Below, piece after piece: positions 9,422-18,482 of a stretch of 64,000 nt of DNA (positions are counted from its first letter, which is position 1; each line of letters starts with the position of its first letter). The stretch comes from Gaetbulibacter sp. 4G1 (GTDB taxonomy: Bacteria; Bacteroidota; Bacteroidia; Flavobacteriales; Flavobacteriaceae), in assembly GCF_002741945.1 (NCBI RefSeq), contig NZ_MDVN01000003.1, positions 186,001-250,000 of the forward strand, read 5' to 3'. A program made the translations under genes and the position numbers. The notes under the pieces are model-generated. The model did not search any database, was not told where the DNA came from, and saw only the letters and a list, made by a program, of their open reading frames with translations.

Positions 9422-10993
9422 ATGAAAAATTATAATTTTAATAAAATACATATAGCATTGGTCAGTTTTGTGTTGCTCTTTTTCTCGTGTGGCAATGAAA
9501 TTGATAATGTAGTAAATTCTAATAATCCAGACAGAAATCAAGTATTAGCAACAGGTTCAGATTTAATAGGTGTTACTAGCGGAGGATTTGTTACATGGTG
9601 GCAAGCAAATGGTAGAGACCTCTATCCACCTTTAGCTGTAGCTGGTGATATTGCAACATGTTCATGGGGTAATTTTGGTATGAGAGTACTATCAAGCGAA
9701 CCAAGAAATCCAATAATTAATGCTTCTTCCTGGGCAGATGTAAGTGTGTTAGAGCAACCTTGGCAAGGAAACTATGGTGCTATTTCATCTGCAAATGACG
9801 TGCTGGGAGCAATAAACAACAACGGAATTACTTGGATTGCTGCGGGTGTAGATAATACGCCTATGGTATCAGCAGCTTCATATTTATTAAGAGGATTATC
9901 ATATGGGTATTTAGGACTATTATTTGAAAAAGGATTTGAGGTTGATGAAAATACCGATTTAAGCCAGAAATTAGAATTTGTATCGTACCAACAACTAATA
10001 GGCTTAGCAATTGCAGATTTAGATAGAGCTATAGCATTGGCAAACTCGAATACATTTGAAATTCCTAACACAGTTATAAATGGAGTTGCAATATCTGATG
10101 CCAACCTAATTAAGCTGTGTAATTCTTTTAAAGCAAGATTTATAGCGCAATCTGCAAGAAATATGACAGAGACAAATGCTATTGATTGGAATCAAATAAA
10201 AACTTTAACAGAGAATGGTATCACCGAAGATTTCGGGCCAATGGGAGATGATGGTATTAGCTGGTGGAATAACTCAAACGTACTAATGGATTCTCCAAAC
10301 GGTTTTGGACCTTTTGGAGCACGTTTAGATATGAGGCTTGTTAAGCTTTTAGATCCAAGCCAACCAGAATTTTTCCCAGCTACATCAGGTTCAACTTTAA
10401 CTAACCCAGAAATGACTAGCGCAGATGCTAGAGTAGGGGCAGGTAGAGATTTTGAGTTTAGACCAGACATATTATTCAGATCAGAAAGAGGAAGATTCCA
10501 TTTTTCTCATTATATCCATACACGTTTTCAAAACGATCCAACTTTTTCAGATGGAGCAGATGCTAAGCAAATAAAAACATTCATGTTTGAAGATAATAGA
10601 TTGCTATTAGCAGAAGCAAAAGCTAGGTTAGATGATTTATCAGGTGCGATTGCAGATGTTAATTTAAGCTCAAGAGTAACTAGAGGTGGATTAGCTCCTT
10701 TGGCTGGTACAGCATCAAAAGATGAAATATTAGATGCTATTTTTTATGAACGTTACATAGAATTATTTAACACGGCTGTAGGAAGCGGTTACTTTGATAG
10801 AAGAAGAACCAATGATTTACAAGTAGGTACATTTAGACATTTTCCTGTGCCATCATCAGAATTAGAAGTGTTGAGTGAAGCTCTTTATACGTTGGGGGGC
10901 ACAAATGCAGATCCGTCTGGAACCATGCCACATTATGATTTAACTGCTGCAGCTGAAAGAACAGATGACAGTTTTATTCCAACCTTTAATTAG
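9422..10993 (+). CDS. SusD/RagB-family nutrient-binding lipoprotein
   Basis: This is the 523-residue surface lipoprotein partner of the SusC channel, forming its substrate-binding lid. The signal peptide ends at the lipobox LLFFSC with Cys23 lipidated, followed by acidic residues. The TPR-like helical core contains YLLRGLSYGYLGLLFEKGF, and the C-terminal RagB/SusD region has ERYIELFNTAVGSGYFDRRR. It is co-transcribed with susC and followed by a strong terminator at 11039-11066. The substrate cannot be told from sequence. Confidence 0.95.
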   Translation: MKNYNFNKIHIALVSFVLLFFSCGNEIDNVVNSNNPDRNQVLATGSDLIGVTSGGFVTWWQANGRDLYPPLAVAGDIATCSWGNFGMRVLSSEPRNPIINASSWADVSVLEQPWQGNYGAISSANDVLGAINNNGITWIAAGVDNTPMVSAASYLLRGLSYGYLGLLFEKGFEVDENTDLSQKLEFVSYQQLIGLAIADLDRAIALANSNTFEIPNTVINGVAISDANLIKLCNSFKARFIAQSARNMTETNAIDWNQIKTLTENGITEDFGPMGDDGISWWNNSNVLMDSPNGFGPFGARLDMRLVKLLDPSQPEFFPATSGSTLTNPEMTSADARVGAGRDFEFRPDILFRSERGRFHFSHYIHTRFQNDPTFSDGADAKQIKTFMFEDNRLLLAEAKARLDDLSGAIADVNLSSRVTRGGLAPLAGTASKDEILDAIFYERYIELFNTAVGSGYFDRRRTNDLQVGTFRHFPVPSSELEVLSEALYTLGGTNADPSGTMPHYDLTAAAERTDDSFIPTFN

Positions 10994-11033
10994 CATTATT
11001 AAGAATTAGAATCGACTAACTAACTCTTAAATT

Positions 11034-11068
11034 GAAAAGGACTGCTGTGAAAGGCAGTCTTTTTTATG
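11034..11068 (+). terminator. Rho-independent terminator of the susCD operon
   Basis: The stem GACTGC (11040-11045) pairs with GCAGTC (11054-11059), followed by a run of six T. The 35 bases 11034-11068 recur exactly at 12921-12955. Confidence 0.85.
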
Positions 11069-11077
11069 TTATTAAAC

Positions 11078-11106
11078 TTGTACTTTAATATTGGTTTCTA
11101 CTTTTG
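11078..11106 (+). promoter_or_regulatory. Bacteroidota-type promoter of the AraC regulator gene
   Basis: TTG at 11078-11080 is followed after 18 bases by TACTTTTG (11099-11106), an exact TAnnTTTG match. Transcription would begin near 11113, about 85 bases before the ATG at 11200. Confidence 0.6.
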
Positions 11107-11199
11107 CAAATTAAAACTGCGTTAACATATTTTTAAGAGTTTTTGAGTTTTAGTTTAATTATAAATAAGTACTTTTATAGTTGGACTAATTCAACTCTA

Positions 11200-12693
11200 A
11201 TGAAGTTTAAAATAAAGTTTTACTTCTTATCAGCTATTTCGAGTCTATTTTTTCTTAATAGTTTTGCATTAGAGCGTCCCAACGTTACAATAAGTTCAAT
11301 TCAAGAATTTGCTGAACTTTATAGCCAAAATAGTTCCCACTTAAAATTAATAAATAATAAAGACTTAAGCGATTCAATTGTTCTTTTTAAAAATTTGGCC
11401 ATTCAGCATGTCGATTTAGATCGACCTAATAAGGCGTCGTTGTATCTTGAAAAATATATTGACTATACAGCAGATTTTTCAATTTTGAATAAAGAGGCTT
11501 TCGTCAAACTTAGTTCTACAAAGAGCTTTAATAGATTATCTGATAAGTATCTTCCTAAATTTAGTGCACTTGATTTTTTTTATTTTTATATCGCTTTAAT
11601 AGGGTTTTACATCGCTATAGTTTTAAACTTCACAAAAAACACAGATAAAAAAGGAAAACGATTAATTAGCGGTTTTATAGCTGTGCAAGCATTTTTTATT
11701 TTAGACTACGTGTTTTATAGTACCAATTACCAGTTTAAATACGCACATACATATTTAATGTCTTCATCTGTTGCATTACTGTATGGGCCGTTATTGTTTT
11801 TCTATTTCAAAAGAATAATTCAACAGTATCAGTTTAAACGAACTGATTTATTACATTTTTTGCCAACTGTAGTCTTATTATTTTTCTTATTACCTGTTTA
11901 CAATTTACCTTTTGAAGAGAAAGTTAAAATACAACTAGGAACGAGTACAATATATTCGCAAAATGATTTTTTATATATAATATTTATTCCAAAATTACTA
12001 TCGATAACTATTTATGGTTTTTTAATAAGTAAACTTTATTTAAAAAAGGAAAAAACTAACCAATTCAAAAATAAAAATGCTATCGCTTTTTGGAAAAAAG
12101 GCGTTTATAGAATGTATGTTTTTTATGTCGTATCATATTTGGTATATGGAATAGCAATAAGTGGAATATTTTTTAATCCTAATAGTTATTTATATCAATC
12201 TCAAATTGTTGCTATGTCATTAATGGTATTATATATGGCATATATGGCACAAGTTCAGCCACAGGTATTTAGTAAAGAAGTTGTATTATCAGATAAAACA
12301 TTTTTCTCTAAATATCAAAAATCGGGGTTAACGAAATCATTATCAGAAGAGCTAAAAGAGCAATTAATTTATTTATTTGAAAAGAAAAAAATTTATAAAG
12401 ATAATACCTTGAACCTTGACGCACTTTCTGATAAATTAAATACCTCAAGACATAATACTTCACAAATTATTAACGAGCATTTTAATATGAGTTTTTTTGA
12501 ATTGATTAATAAGTTTAGAATTGATGAAGCTATTAAATTGTTACAAAATGATACTTCTCGCTCACTTCAAATTATTGATATTGCTTATGAAGTAGGCTTT
12601 AATAATAAGGTTACTTTCAATAAAGCATTTAAAAAAGAAACTTCAATTACACCTTCACAACTCGTATCTTCTTTAAATAACGAAAGAAGGTAA
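11200..12693 (+). CDS. Membrane-bound AraC-family regulator with seven membrane segments
   Basis: The 497-residue protein begins at the ATG at 11200. The frame stays open to a TTG at 11143, but the ATG start gives a clean signal peptide, MKFKIKFYFLSAISSLFFLN. A short exported segment (about 25-130) precedes seven hydrophobic helices. The C-terminal ~100 residues are an AraC-type double HTH, with NTSRHNTSQIINEHFNMSFF and IIDIAYEVGFNNKVTFNKAF. The arrangement suggests a transmembrane one-component regulator sensing an external ligand. Its position between the SusCD operon and leader copy B suggests control of that locus, but this is inference. Confidence 0.9.
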   Translation: MKFKIKFYFLSAISSLFFLNSFALERPNVTISSIQEFAELYSQNSSHLKLINNKDLSDSIVLFKNLAIQHVDLDRPNKASLYLEKYIDYTADFSILNKEAFVKLSSTKSFNRLSDKYLPKFSALDFFYFYIALIGFYIAIVLNFTKNTDKKGKRLISGFIAVQAFFILDYVFYSTNYQFKYAHTYLMSSSVALLYGPLLFFYFKRIIQQYQFKRTDLLHFLPTVVLLFFLLPVYNLPFEEKVKIQLGTSTIYSQNDFLYIIFIPKLLSITIYGFLISKLYLKKEKTNQFKNKNAIAFWKKGVYRMYVFYVVSYLVYGIAISGIFFNPNSYLYQSQIVAMSLMVLYMAYMAQVQPQVFSKEVVLSDKTFFSKYQKSGLTKSLSEELKEQLIYLFEKKKIYKDNTLNLDALSDKLNTSRHNTSQIINEHFNMSFFELINKFRIDEAIKLLQNDTSRSLQIIDIAYEVGFNNKVTFNKAFKKETSITPSQLVSSLNNERR

Positions 12694-12741
12694 ACTATTA
12701 TAGGCATTACCCTATAAGTTGCTTTAATTTCATTTTTTTAG

Positions 12742-12890
12742 ACTGCAGTTGTTAAAGGTAAGGTCGTATAACTTTACTTCAAAAAATAGGACATCACTAA
12801 ACTTTGTGTTGTTTTTGTAAGGTGATTTATTTGAATTAGTCTTCTAAAAAAATCACGGCCTTCCTTTATAACTTGCAGTGACTAACTCAA
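12742..12890 (+). ncRNA. Free-standing copy B of the susC-leader element
   Basis: The closing stem pairs 12742-12767 with 12855-12879 (ACTGCA, GTT, TAAAGG, AAGG and CGT match, with the same bulged U as copy A). ATCAC (12793-12797) pairs with GTGAT (12822-12826). TTGAATTAGTC (12831-12841) and GACTAACTCAA (12880-12890) are identical to copy A. The element is followed after 30 bases by the terminator shared with the susCD operon, with no gene in between. It is either a small RNA of roughly 200 nt or the scar of a deleted operon. Confidence 0.6.
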
Positions 12891-12920
12891 CATCCTAAGA
12901 ATTAATTAACTAGCTTTTAT

Positions 12921-12955
12921 GAAAAGGACTGCTGTGAAAGGCAGTCTTTTTTATG
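12921..12955 (+). terminator. Terminator following leader copy B
   Basis: The stem GACTGC (12927-12932) pairs with GCAGTC (12941-12946), followed by six T. The 35 bases are identical to the susCD terminator at 11034-11068. It stands 338 bp into a stretch with no open frame, upstream of the amidohydrolase gene. Confidence 0.8.
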
Positions 12956-13030
12956 CACTACTTGCTAACAATATTTATTATGATGTTAAATATATTTAAT
13001 TGTATATTTATTTCAAACTAAATAACAAGC

Positions 13031-14314
13031 ATGAAAAAGTTACTTTTTATATTATTCGTTATCATTTTTTGGTCAGGCTTTTCGCAAAACACATACTTAC
13101 ATTGTGGAAAATTAATTGATACTAAAAAAGGGGTAGTTCTAGAAAATAAAACAATTGTAGTATCTGGAAGTAAAATCATTTCTATTGAAAATGGATTTAG
13201 TTTACCTCAAAATGAAAATGATAAAATAATCGATTTAAAAAATAAAACGGTGATGCCTGGGTTAATAGACATGCACGTACATATTGAGCATGAATCTAGC
13301 CCAAAGCGATATATAGAAAAGTATACACTGAATGAAGCTGATGTTGCTTTTAAGTCTACGCTATACGCAAAGGCGACTTTGCAAGCCGGATTTACTACTG
13401 TTAGAGATTTAGGTGGTTCTGGAGTTAATATTGCCTTAAGAAAAGCAATAAATCGTGGAGATGTTAAGGGGCCTAGAATTTTTACAGCAGGTAAGTCTTT
13501 AGCAACTACAGGAGGTCATGCCGATCCTACAAATGGCATGCGTAATAGCTTAAAAGGGGACCCTGGACCCAAGGAAGGTGTTATTAACAGTGTTGAAGAT
13601 GCAAAAAAAGCAGTAAGACAACGCTATAAGAATGGAGCTGATTGTATTAAAATTACAGCTACTGGAGGCGTGTTAAGCGTTGCTAAAAGTGGAACAAATC
13701 CGCAATTTACTATAGAAGAGGTTAAAGCCATTTGTGAAACGGCTAAAGATTATGGAATGCATGTAGCAGCACATGCCCATGGCGACGAAGGTATGCAACG
13801 TGCCATTATAGGGGGCGTTAAAACTATTGAACACGGAACACTAATGAGTGAAGAAACTATGGAGTTAATGAAAAAGCACAATGCCTATTATGTGCCTACT
13901 ATTACGGCAGGAAAGGAAGTTGAAAGCAAAGCTAAAATAAAAGGGTTCTATCCAGATATTGTTGTGCCTAAAGCATTAGCCATAGGTCCGCAAATTCAAA
14001 CAACTTTTTCTAAAGCATATAAAAAAGGAGTTGGAATTGCGTTTGGAACTGATGCAGGAGTTTTTAAGCATGGAGATAATGGTAAAGAATTTGGATTTAT
14101 GGTAGAAGCAGGAATGCCGGCTATAGAAACTATTCAAAGTGCAACGATAACGAACGCTAAAATTTTAGAAATGGAAAATGATTTAGGACAACTTAAAGAA
14201 GGGTTTGTAGCTGATATTGTTGCAACTGACGGAGACCCTACTCAAAATATTAAGGCCATGGAAAATATCATTTTTGTAATGAAAGAAGGAGTCGTTTACA
14301 AAAAATTAGATTAG
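13031..14314 (+). CDS. Secreted metal-dependent amidohydrolase (dipeptidase/imidazolonepropionase-like)
   Basis: The 427-residue protein has a signal peptide (MKKLLFILFVIIFWSGFSQN). The amidohydrolase TIM-barrel fold has the metal ligands H82/H84 in MPGLIDMHVH, a probable carboxylated lysine in CIKITATGG, histidines in HAHG and IEHGT, and the catalytic aspartate in FGTDAG. Relatives include Xaa-Pro dipeptidases and imidazolonepropionase-like enzymes, usually acting on cyclic amides or dipeptides. It acts in the periplasm or outside. Its position next to a SusCD pair lacking glycosidases suggests peptide use. Its stop codon overlaps the convergent lspA stop at 14311-14314. Confidence 0.88.
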   Translation: MKKLLFILFVIIFWSGFSQNTYLHCGKLIDTKKGVVLENKTIVVSGSKIISIENGFSLPQNENDKIIDLKNKTVMPGLIDMHVHIEHESSPKRYIEKYTLNEADVAFKSTLYAKATLQAGFTTVRDLGGSGVNIALRKAINRGDVKGPRIFTAGKSLATTGGHADPTNGMRNSLKGDPGPKEGVINSVEDAKKAVRQRYKNGADCIKITATGGVLSVAKSGTNPQFTIEEVKAICETAKDYGMHVAAHAHGDEGMQRAIIGGVKTIEHGTLMSEETMELMKKHNAYYVPTITAGKEVESKAKIKGFYPDIVVPKALAIGPQIQTTFSKAYKKGVGIAFGTDAGVFKHGDNGKEFGFMVEAGMPAIETIQSATITNAKILEMENDLGQLKEGFVADIVATDGDPTQNIKAMENIIFVMKEGVVYKKLD

Positions 14315-14811
14315 GCTTCTTTTTCTGTTTTTTTCTTTCTAAAGCTAGCAATTACTAAAACAATCATTCCAGTGGTAACAAAAAGATCTGCAATATTAAA
14401 AATACCAGTTCTAAATACACCACCTAAATCAATATGCCAAAAATCGGTAACAGAACCATAAGCGATACGATCAAAAACATTAGCAATTCCACCTCCAATA
14501 ATACTTGAGAATGCAAAAAGAGAAAGGTTATCTAGTGTTTTATCTTTTAAAATATGGCGAAGCACAAATGCCAAAACCACAACAGGTAAAACAAGTAATA
14601 AAATGATTCTAAGTGTATCATTCAATTCGCTACCCATACCTAAAAAGGCACCTTTGTTTTCTACATTATGAAGTGTAAAAAAATCTCCTATAATTTCGCT
14701 AGTACTCCCTTTAATAACATTTGCTCGAGTCCAAATTTTAGATATTTGGTCTATAGCTATTGTAATAATAATTACTAATAGAATATAGATGGTACGCTTT
14801 GTAAACTTCAT
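14311..14811 (-). CDS. lspA: Lipoprotein signal peptidase (signal peptidase II)
   Basis: This inner-membrane aspartic protease cleaves prolipoproteins before the lipidated cysteine. It has four hydrophobic helices. The catalytic pair is D114 in GIANVFDRI and D142 in FNIADLFV, and HNVENKGAFLG is conserved. The 166-residue length is normal. Its ATG directly abuts the fabD stop, so the two form an operon. It serves the many lipoproteins of this genome, such as SusD and DctP. Confidence 0.95.
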   Translation of the reverse strand: MKFTKRTIYILLVIIITIAIDQISKIWTRANVIKGSTSEIIGDFFTLHNVENKGAFLGMGSELNDTLRIILLLVLPVVVLAFVLRHILKDKTLDNLSLFAFSSIIGGGIANVFDRIAYGSVTDFWHIDLGGVFRTGIFNIADLFVTTGMIVLVIASFRKKKTEKEA

Positions 14812-15705
14812 CTATAAATTACTTTCAAAAGTTGCAGAGGCTGTTTGAGATTCTCTGTTTATCTTTTTTACTAAACCTTGTAAAACTTTACCTGGGCCAA
14901 CTTCAGTAAATAAAGTTGCGCCATCGGCAATCATTTTCTGAACCGATTGCGTCCATTTTACTGGAGCTGTAAGTTGCGAAATTAAGTTTGCTTTTATTTC
15001 ATCTTCATTAACCACAGCACTTGCAGTTACATTTTGATAAATAGGGCAGTTAGGCTTGCTAAATGTTGTGTTTTCAATTGCAGCTGCTAATTCTTCGCGA
15101 GCTGGTTCCATTAATGGTGAATGAAATGCACCTCCTACTGGTAAAACTAAAGCACGTCGTGCACCTTCTTCTTTTAAAGCGTCACAAGCTCTGTTAATAG
15201 CTTCAACCTCTCCAGAAATAACTAATTGCCCCGGGCAGTTATAATTTGCTGCTACTACAACACCTTCAGTTACCGCACATATTTTTTCAACTACATCATC
15301 ATCTAAACCTAAAACAGCGGCCATAGTACTAGGTTGAATTTCGCAAGCTTTTTGCATAGCTAAAGCACGTTGAGATACTAATTTCAAACCATCTTCAAAG
15401 TTTAAACTACCATTTGCAACTAATGCAGAAAATTCACCTAAAGAATGTCCTGCAACCATATTTGGGTTAAAGCTATCGCCTAAAGTTTTAGCTAAAATTA
15501 CAGAGTGCAAAAATATAGCTGGTTGAGTAACTTTGGTTTCTTTAAGAGCTTCAGCAGATCCTTCAAACATAATGTCTGTTATGTGGAAACCAAGAATATC
15601 ATTGGCTTGTTCAAATAATTCTTGAGCTAAAGGAGAGTTTTCATATAAGTCTAAACCCATTCCTGAGAATTGTGCGCCTTGACCTGGAAATATATATGCG
15701 TTCAT
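14812..15705 (-). CDS. fabD: Malonyl-CoA:ACP transacylase
   Basis: It moves malonyl from CoA to acyl carrier protein in fatty acid synthesis. It has GQGAQFSGMG at the N-terminus, the nucleophile S88 in GHSLGE, the arginine-containing AMQKA region, and the second histidine in GGAFHSPLM. The length of 297 residues is normal. It is the upstream partner of lspA with no gap. Confidence 0.95.
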   Translation of the reverse strand: MNAYIFPGQGAQFSGMGLDLYENSPLAQELFEQANDILGFHITDIMFEGSAEALKETKVTQPAIFLHSVILAKTLGDSFNPNMVAGHSLGEFSALVANGSLNFEDGLKLVSQRALAMQKACEIQPSTMAAVLGLDDDVVEKICAVTEGVVVAANYNCPGQLVISGEVEAINRACDALKEEGARRALVLPVGGAFHSPLMEPAREELAAAIENTTFSKPNCPIYQNVTASAVVNEDEIKANLISQLTAPVKWTQSVQKMIADGATLFTEVGPGKVLQGLVKKINRESQTASATFESNL

Positions 15706-15742
15706 GTTGTTTTAAAATTTAATGATGCAAAAATAGGAATTA

Positions 15743-16195
15743 TTAACTATTATCTATGGTTTTAATAATTTTTGCTGGATTACCTGCGATAACTACATTA
15801 TCTGGGAAACTTTTAGTTACAACCGAACCAGCACCAACAACTACATTATTGCCTAAAGTTACACCAGGACAAATCGTGCTATTGCCACCAACCCATACAT
15901 TATCTCCAAAAGTTACTGTGGATATATCTAAGATGCAGCAATTAAAATTCATATATATATTTTTACCACCTATAATATTATAGCCATATTCACAGAAAAA
16001 GGGAGGTTCTATATATAGGCTGTTATCGATATTTTCAATAAGTTGTTGAATTGCTATATTTCGTTTTTTTTCTTCTTTTGGACTTAGTGTATTTATAGTA
16101 TTCAATAATAACCTAGCGTTATATCTGTCTTTTGAAAGTTCTTCATTCGAAGGTTTGTACAATTTTCCAGCAATCATTTTTTCTTTTTCTGTCAT
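15743..16195 (-). CDS. Maltose/galactoside O-acetyltransferase with internal deletion
   Basis: This is a left-handed beta-helix acetyltransferase of the Maa/LacA type. The N-terminal Mac domain ([17 protein letters not shown]) and the C-terminal hexapeptide repeats ([19 protein letters not shown]) match well. It has only 150 residues where the family has about 183-190. After [19 protein letters not shown] (residues 82-100) the sequence jumps straight to [12 protein letters not shown]. The family segment carrying the TATHPL catalytic histidine, about 35 residues, is missing. The reading frame is intact, and the junction falls at a GDN(V) motif that occurs on both sides in relatives. It is probably catalytically dead or altered. 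It overlaps no neighbour. Confidence 0.85.
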   Translation of the reverse strand: MTEKEKMIAGKLYKPSNEELSKDRYNARLLLNTINTLSPKEEKKRNIAIQQLIENIDNSLYIEPPFFCEYGYNIIGGKNIYMNFNCCILDISTVTFGDNVWVGGNSTICPGVTLGNNVVVGAGSVVTKSFPDNVVIAGNPAKIIKTIDNS

Positions 16196-16237
16196 AATTG
16201 GTTTTATTATTAATAAAGAGAGTTAAGATAATGAAAA

Positions 16238-17794
16238 TTACAAATTTTGAGAGGCGGCTTCAGCACAACGTTCGCCATCCATAGCAGCAGAAACTATACC
16301 ACCAGCATAACCGCCACCTTCTCCGCATGGAAAAAGACCTTCTATTTCTATATGTTCTAAGTTATCCTTACGTGGAATATTTACAGGCGATGAGGTTCTA
16401 GATTCTACACCAACAATATTGGCTTCTTCGGTATAGTAACCTTTCATTTTTTTTCCAAAAGCTTCAAAGCCTTTTCTTAATCTACTACCTATTAATTTTG
16501 GTAATAAAGAATGTAGTGGAGCCGATTTTAATCCTGGCTGATATGATGTAGTATTTAAATTATTTGACAAGTTTCCTTCAACAAAATCTGTTAGACGTTG
16601 TGCAGGAGCAACCTGACTTCGTCCGCCAGCCGTAAACGCTAATTTTTCAAAATTCTTTTGATACTCTAATCCTTTTAAAACTCCAAACTGCTCGTACTTT
16701 CGTAAATCTTGTTCGGCATTAATTTCGACTACAATACCAGAATTTGCATATAAATTATTTCGTTTTGATGGCGACATGCCATTAACAACCACTTCGCCAT
16801 TAGCAGTAGCCGCAGGTACTATAAAACCACCAGGACACATACAAAATGAATACACACCACGTTCGTTAACTTGCTGTACCAACCCATAAGAAGCTGCGGG
16901 AAGCAATTCGTGTCGTTTACCAGAACAATGGTATTGAATGGAATCTATAATGCGTTGCGGATGCTCTACACGAACCCCCATAGCAAACGATTTTGCTCGT
17001 AATGCGATTTGTTTTTTATGTAGTAAATAATAAATATCGCGAGCCGAATGACCTGTTGCTAAAATGACTCTATTTACTGCCATTTCATCACCATTTAACA
17101 ATTGAATGGCTTGTATTTTGTTGTTTTTTATAGTAAAATCGACTACACGTGTTTCGAAATAAATTTCTCCACCATAATTTAAAATGGTTTCTCGAATATT
17201 CTGAACGACTTTGGGTAATTTGTTGGTTCCAATATGCGGATGTGCATCCACTAGAATCTGATTGGTTGCACCATGAAACACTAAATTTTCAAAAATACGC
17301 CGTACATCACCACGTTTTAAACTTCGTGTATATAATTTTCCATCACTATAGGTTCCAGCACCACCTTCGCCAAAGCAGTAGTTAGAATCTTCGTTTACAA
17401 AATGATCTTGATTTATGGCTTTTAAATCTCTGCGACGGTCTTGTACATTTTTTCCGCGCTCTAAAACAATGGGTTTAAAACCAAGTTCTATACATCGTAA
17501 AGCAGCATACATACCTGCAGGACCAAACCCAATAATATGAATAGGTTTTGCCTTTGAAACATCTTTATAGTTGAATTGATATTCTGAATTTTTTGGTAAA
17601 GCTTCTTTAATATAGACTGCAACTTTATAGTTGAAAATTATTTTTGGTTTACGTGCATCAATAGATTTACGTAGTACTTTAACTCCAGTAATATCTTCTT
17701 TATCAACATTTAAAGCATGAGCAGATTTTATAACAAGTATGTTGCTACGTTCTTCGTCTTTAAGAGGTATACGAAGTTGAATTTCTTTTACCAT
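16238..17794 (-). CDS. FAD-dependent dehydrogenase (COG2509-like)
   Basis: The 518-residue cytosolic flavoprotein has an N-terminal ~85-residue domain, then a dinucleotide motif GFGPAGMYAALR near residue 93. It also has the family signature CFGEGGAGTYSDGKLYTR, an ATGHSARD segment, and a C-terminal GEGGGYAGGIVSAAMDG that closes the FAD site. This large family is conserved in Bacteroidota and Firmicutes, and the physiological reaction is not established. It is a single gene, with its ATG at 17794. Confidence 0.85.
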   Translation of the reverse strand: MVKEIQLRIPLKDEERSNILVIKSAHALNVDKEDITGVKVLRKSIDARKPKIIFNYKVAVYIKEALPKNSEYQFNYKDVSKAKPIHIIGFGPAGMYAALRCIELGFKPIVLERGKNVQDRRRDLKAINQDHFVNEDSNYCFGEGGAGTYSDGKLYTRSLKRGDVRRIFENLVFHGATNQILVDAHPHIGTNKLPKVVQNIRETILNYGGEIYFETRVVDFTIKNNKIQAIQLLNGDEMAVNRVILATGHSARDIYYLLHKKQIALRAKSFAMGVRVEHPQRIIDSIQYHCSGKRHELLPAASYGLVQQVNERGVYSFCMCPGGFIVPAATANGEVVVNGMSPSKRNNLYANSGIVVEINAEQDLRKYEQFGVLKGLEYQKNFEKLAFTAGGRSQVAPAQRLTDFVEGNLSNNLNTTSYQPGLKSAPLHSLLPKLIGSRLRKGFEAFGKKMKGYYTEEANIVGVESRTSSPVNIPRKDNLEHIEIEGLFPCGEGGGYAGGIVSAAMDGERCAEAASQNL

Positions 17795-17861
17795 GTTGCG
17801 AAATTACGGAAAATAGAAGAGGAGATGGGAAAGAATTTCCTAAGACTTGTTTAACAGCTTT

Positions 17862-18425
17862 TTAGCTACTGGTTTTTATTTTTTCAAAAAATGTACTTAT
17901 GTTTTGACCATTTGGATTTGAAAACAAATAATTCCGTTTACTTAATTTGCATTTACTGTTTATCAATACTCTATTTTTATCCAATATTATAGTAATATCC
18001 TCTCCAAAACTACCTGTAAGTAAATCAGAGAATGTTTTGATTTTTAAATAATTTTTTCCAAAATCATATATTGTCCATTCTTTCTCGTCACATACATCTT
18101 TTATTATATCTATTAATTCCTTTTCGGGTAAACGTGTTCGGATTGATTTAAATTTCAGCTGTCGTCTCTGAATAATCAAAAACAAGATTCCGAGGATAGT
18201 AAAAACACCAACTAAAATCAAAATTTTGTTGCCTGAATTTACCTTTTCATCAGTGAAAAGAGACCTCGTTTTCAGAAAAATGAAAACTATTGGAACAATC
18301 AGGAATATTGAAGTTTTTCCATAATGATTAAGCTTGTCTAAAAAGTTCAATTTTAAATATTTAGAAGTCAGTGAGTATTTAATTTCTTCAGTTGTCATTT
18401 TTAGCTTGTAACTAATGTTTTTCAA
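17862..18425 (-). CDS. Hypothetical protein with two membrane segments
   Basis: The family was not recognised. The 187-residue protein has two hydrophobic helices (about 37-52 and 67-84), a basic loop after them, and a ~95-residue soluble C-terminal domain containing GSFGEDITIILDKNRVLINSKC. An alternative start is M10 (18398, MTTEEIKY), which would make the N-terminus less unusual. No operon partner is evident. Confidence 0.6.
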   Translation of the reverse strand: MKNISYKLKMTTEEIKYSLTSKYLKLNFLDKLNHYGKTSIFLIVPIVFIFLKTRSLFTDEKVNSGNKILILVGVFTILGILFLIIQRRQLKFKSIRTRLPEKELIDIIKDVCDEKEWTIYDFGKNYLKIKTFSDLLTGSFGEDITIILDKNRVLINSKCKLSKRNYLFSNPNGQNISTFFEKIKTSS

Positions 18426-18482
18426 GTATATAAATCCGTGTTAAACGAAGTTAGCTGAAAATTTTTACAAAGTCAAACTCAA

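Noticed and set aside
11143-11199. TTG start of the AraC regulator
   Set aside because: The ATG at 11200 gives a proper signal peptide, and the extra 19 residues spoil it.
12742-12890. The paired elements as a MITE with terminal inverted repeats
   Set aside because: Not excluded, but no target duplication is visible. Both copies sit in matching leader contexts, the second is joined to the operon's own terminator, and pairing is kept by compensatory changes, which a transposon does not require.
15743-16195. Acetyltransferase as a frameshifted pseudogene
   Set aside because: The frame is continuous from start to stop. The defect is an in-frame internal deletion.
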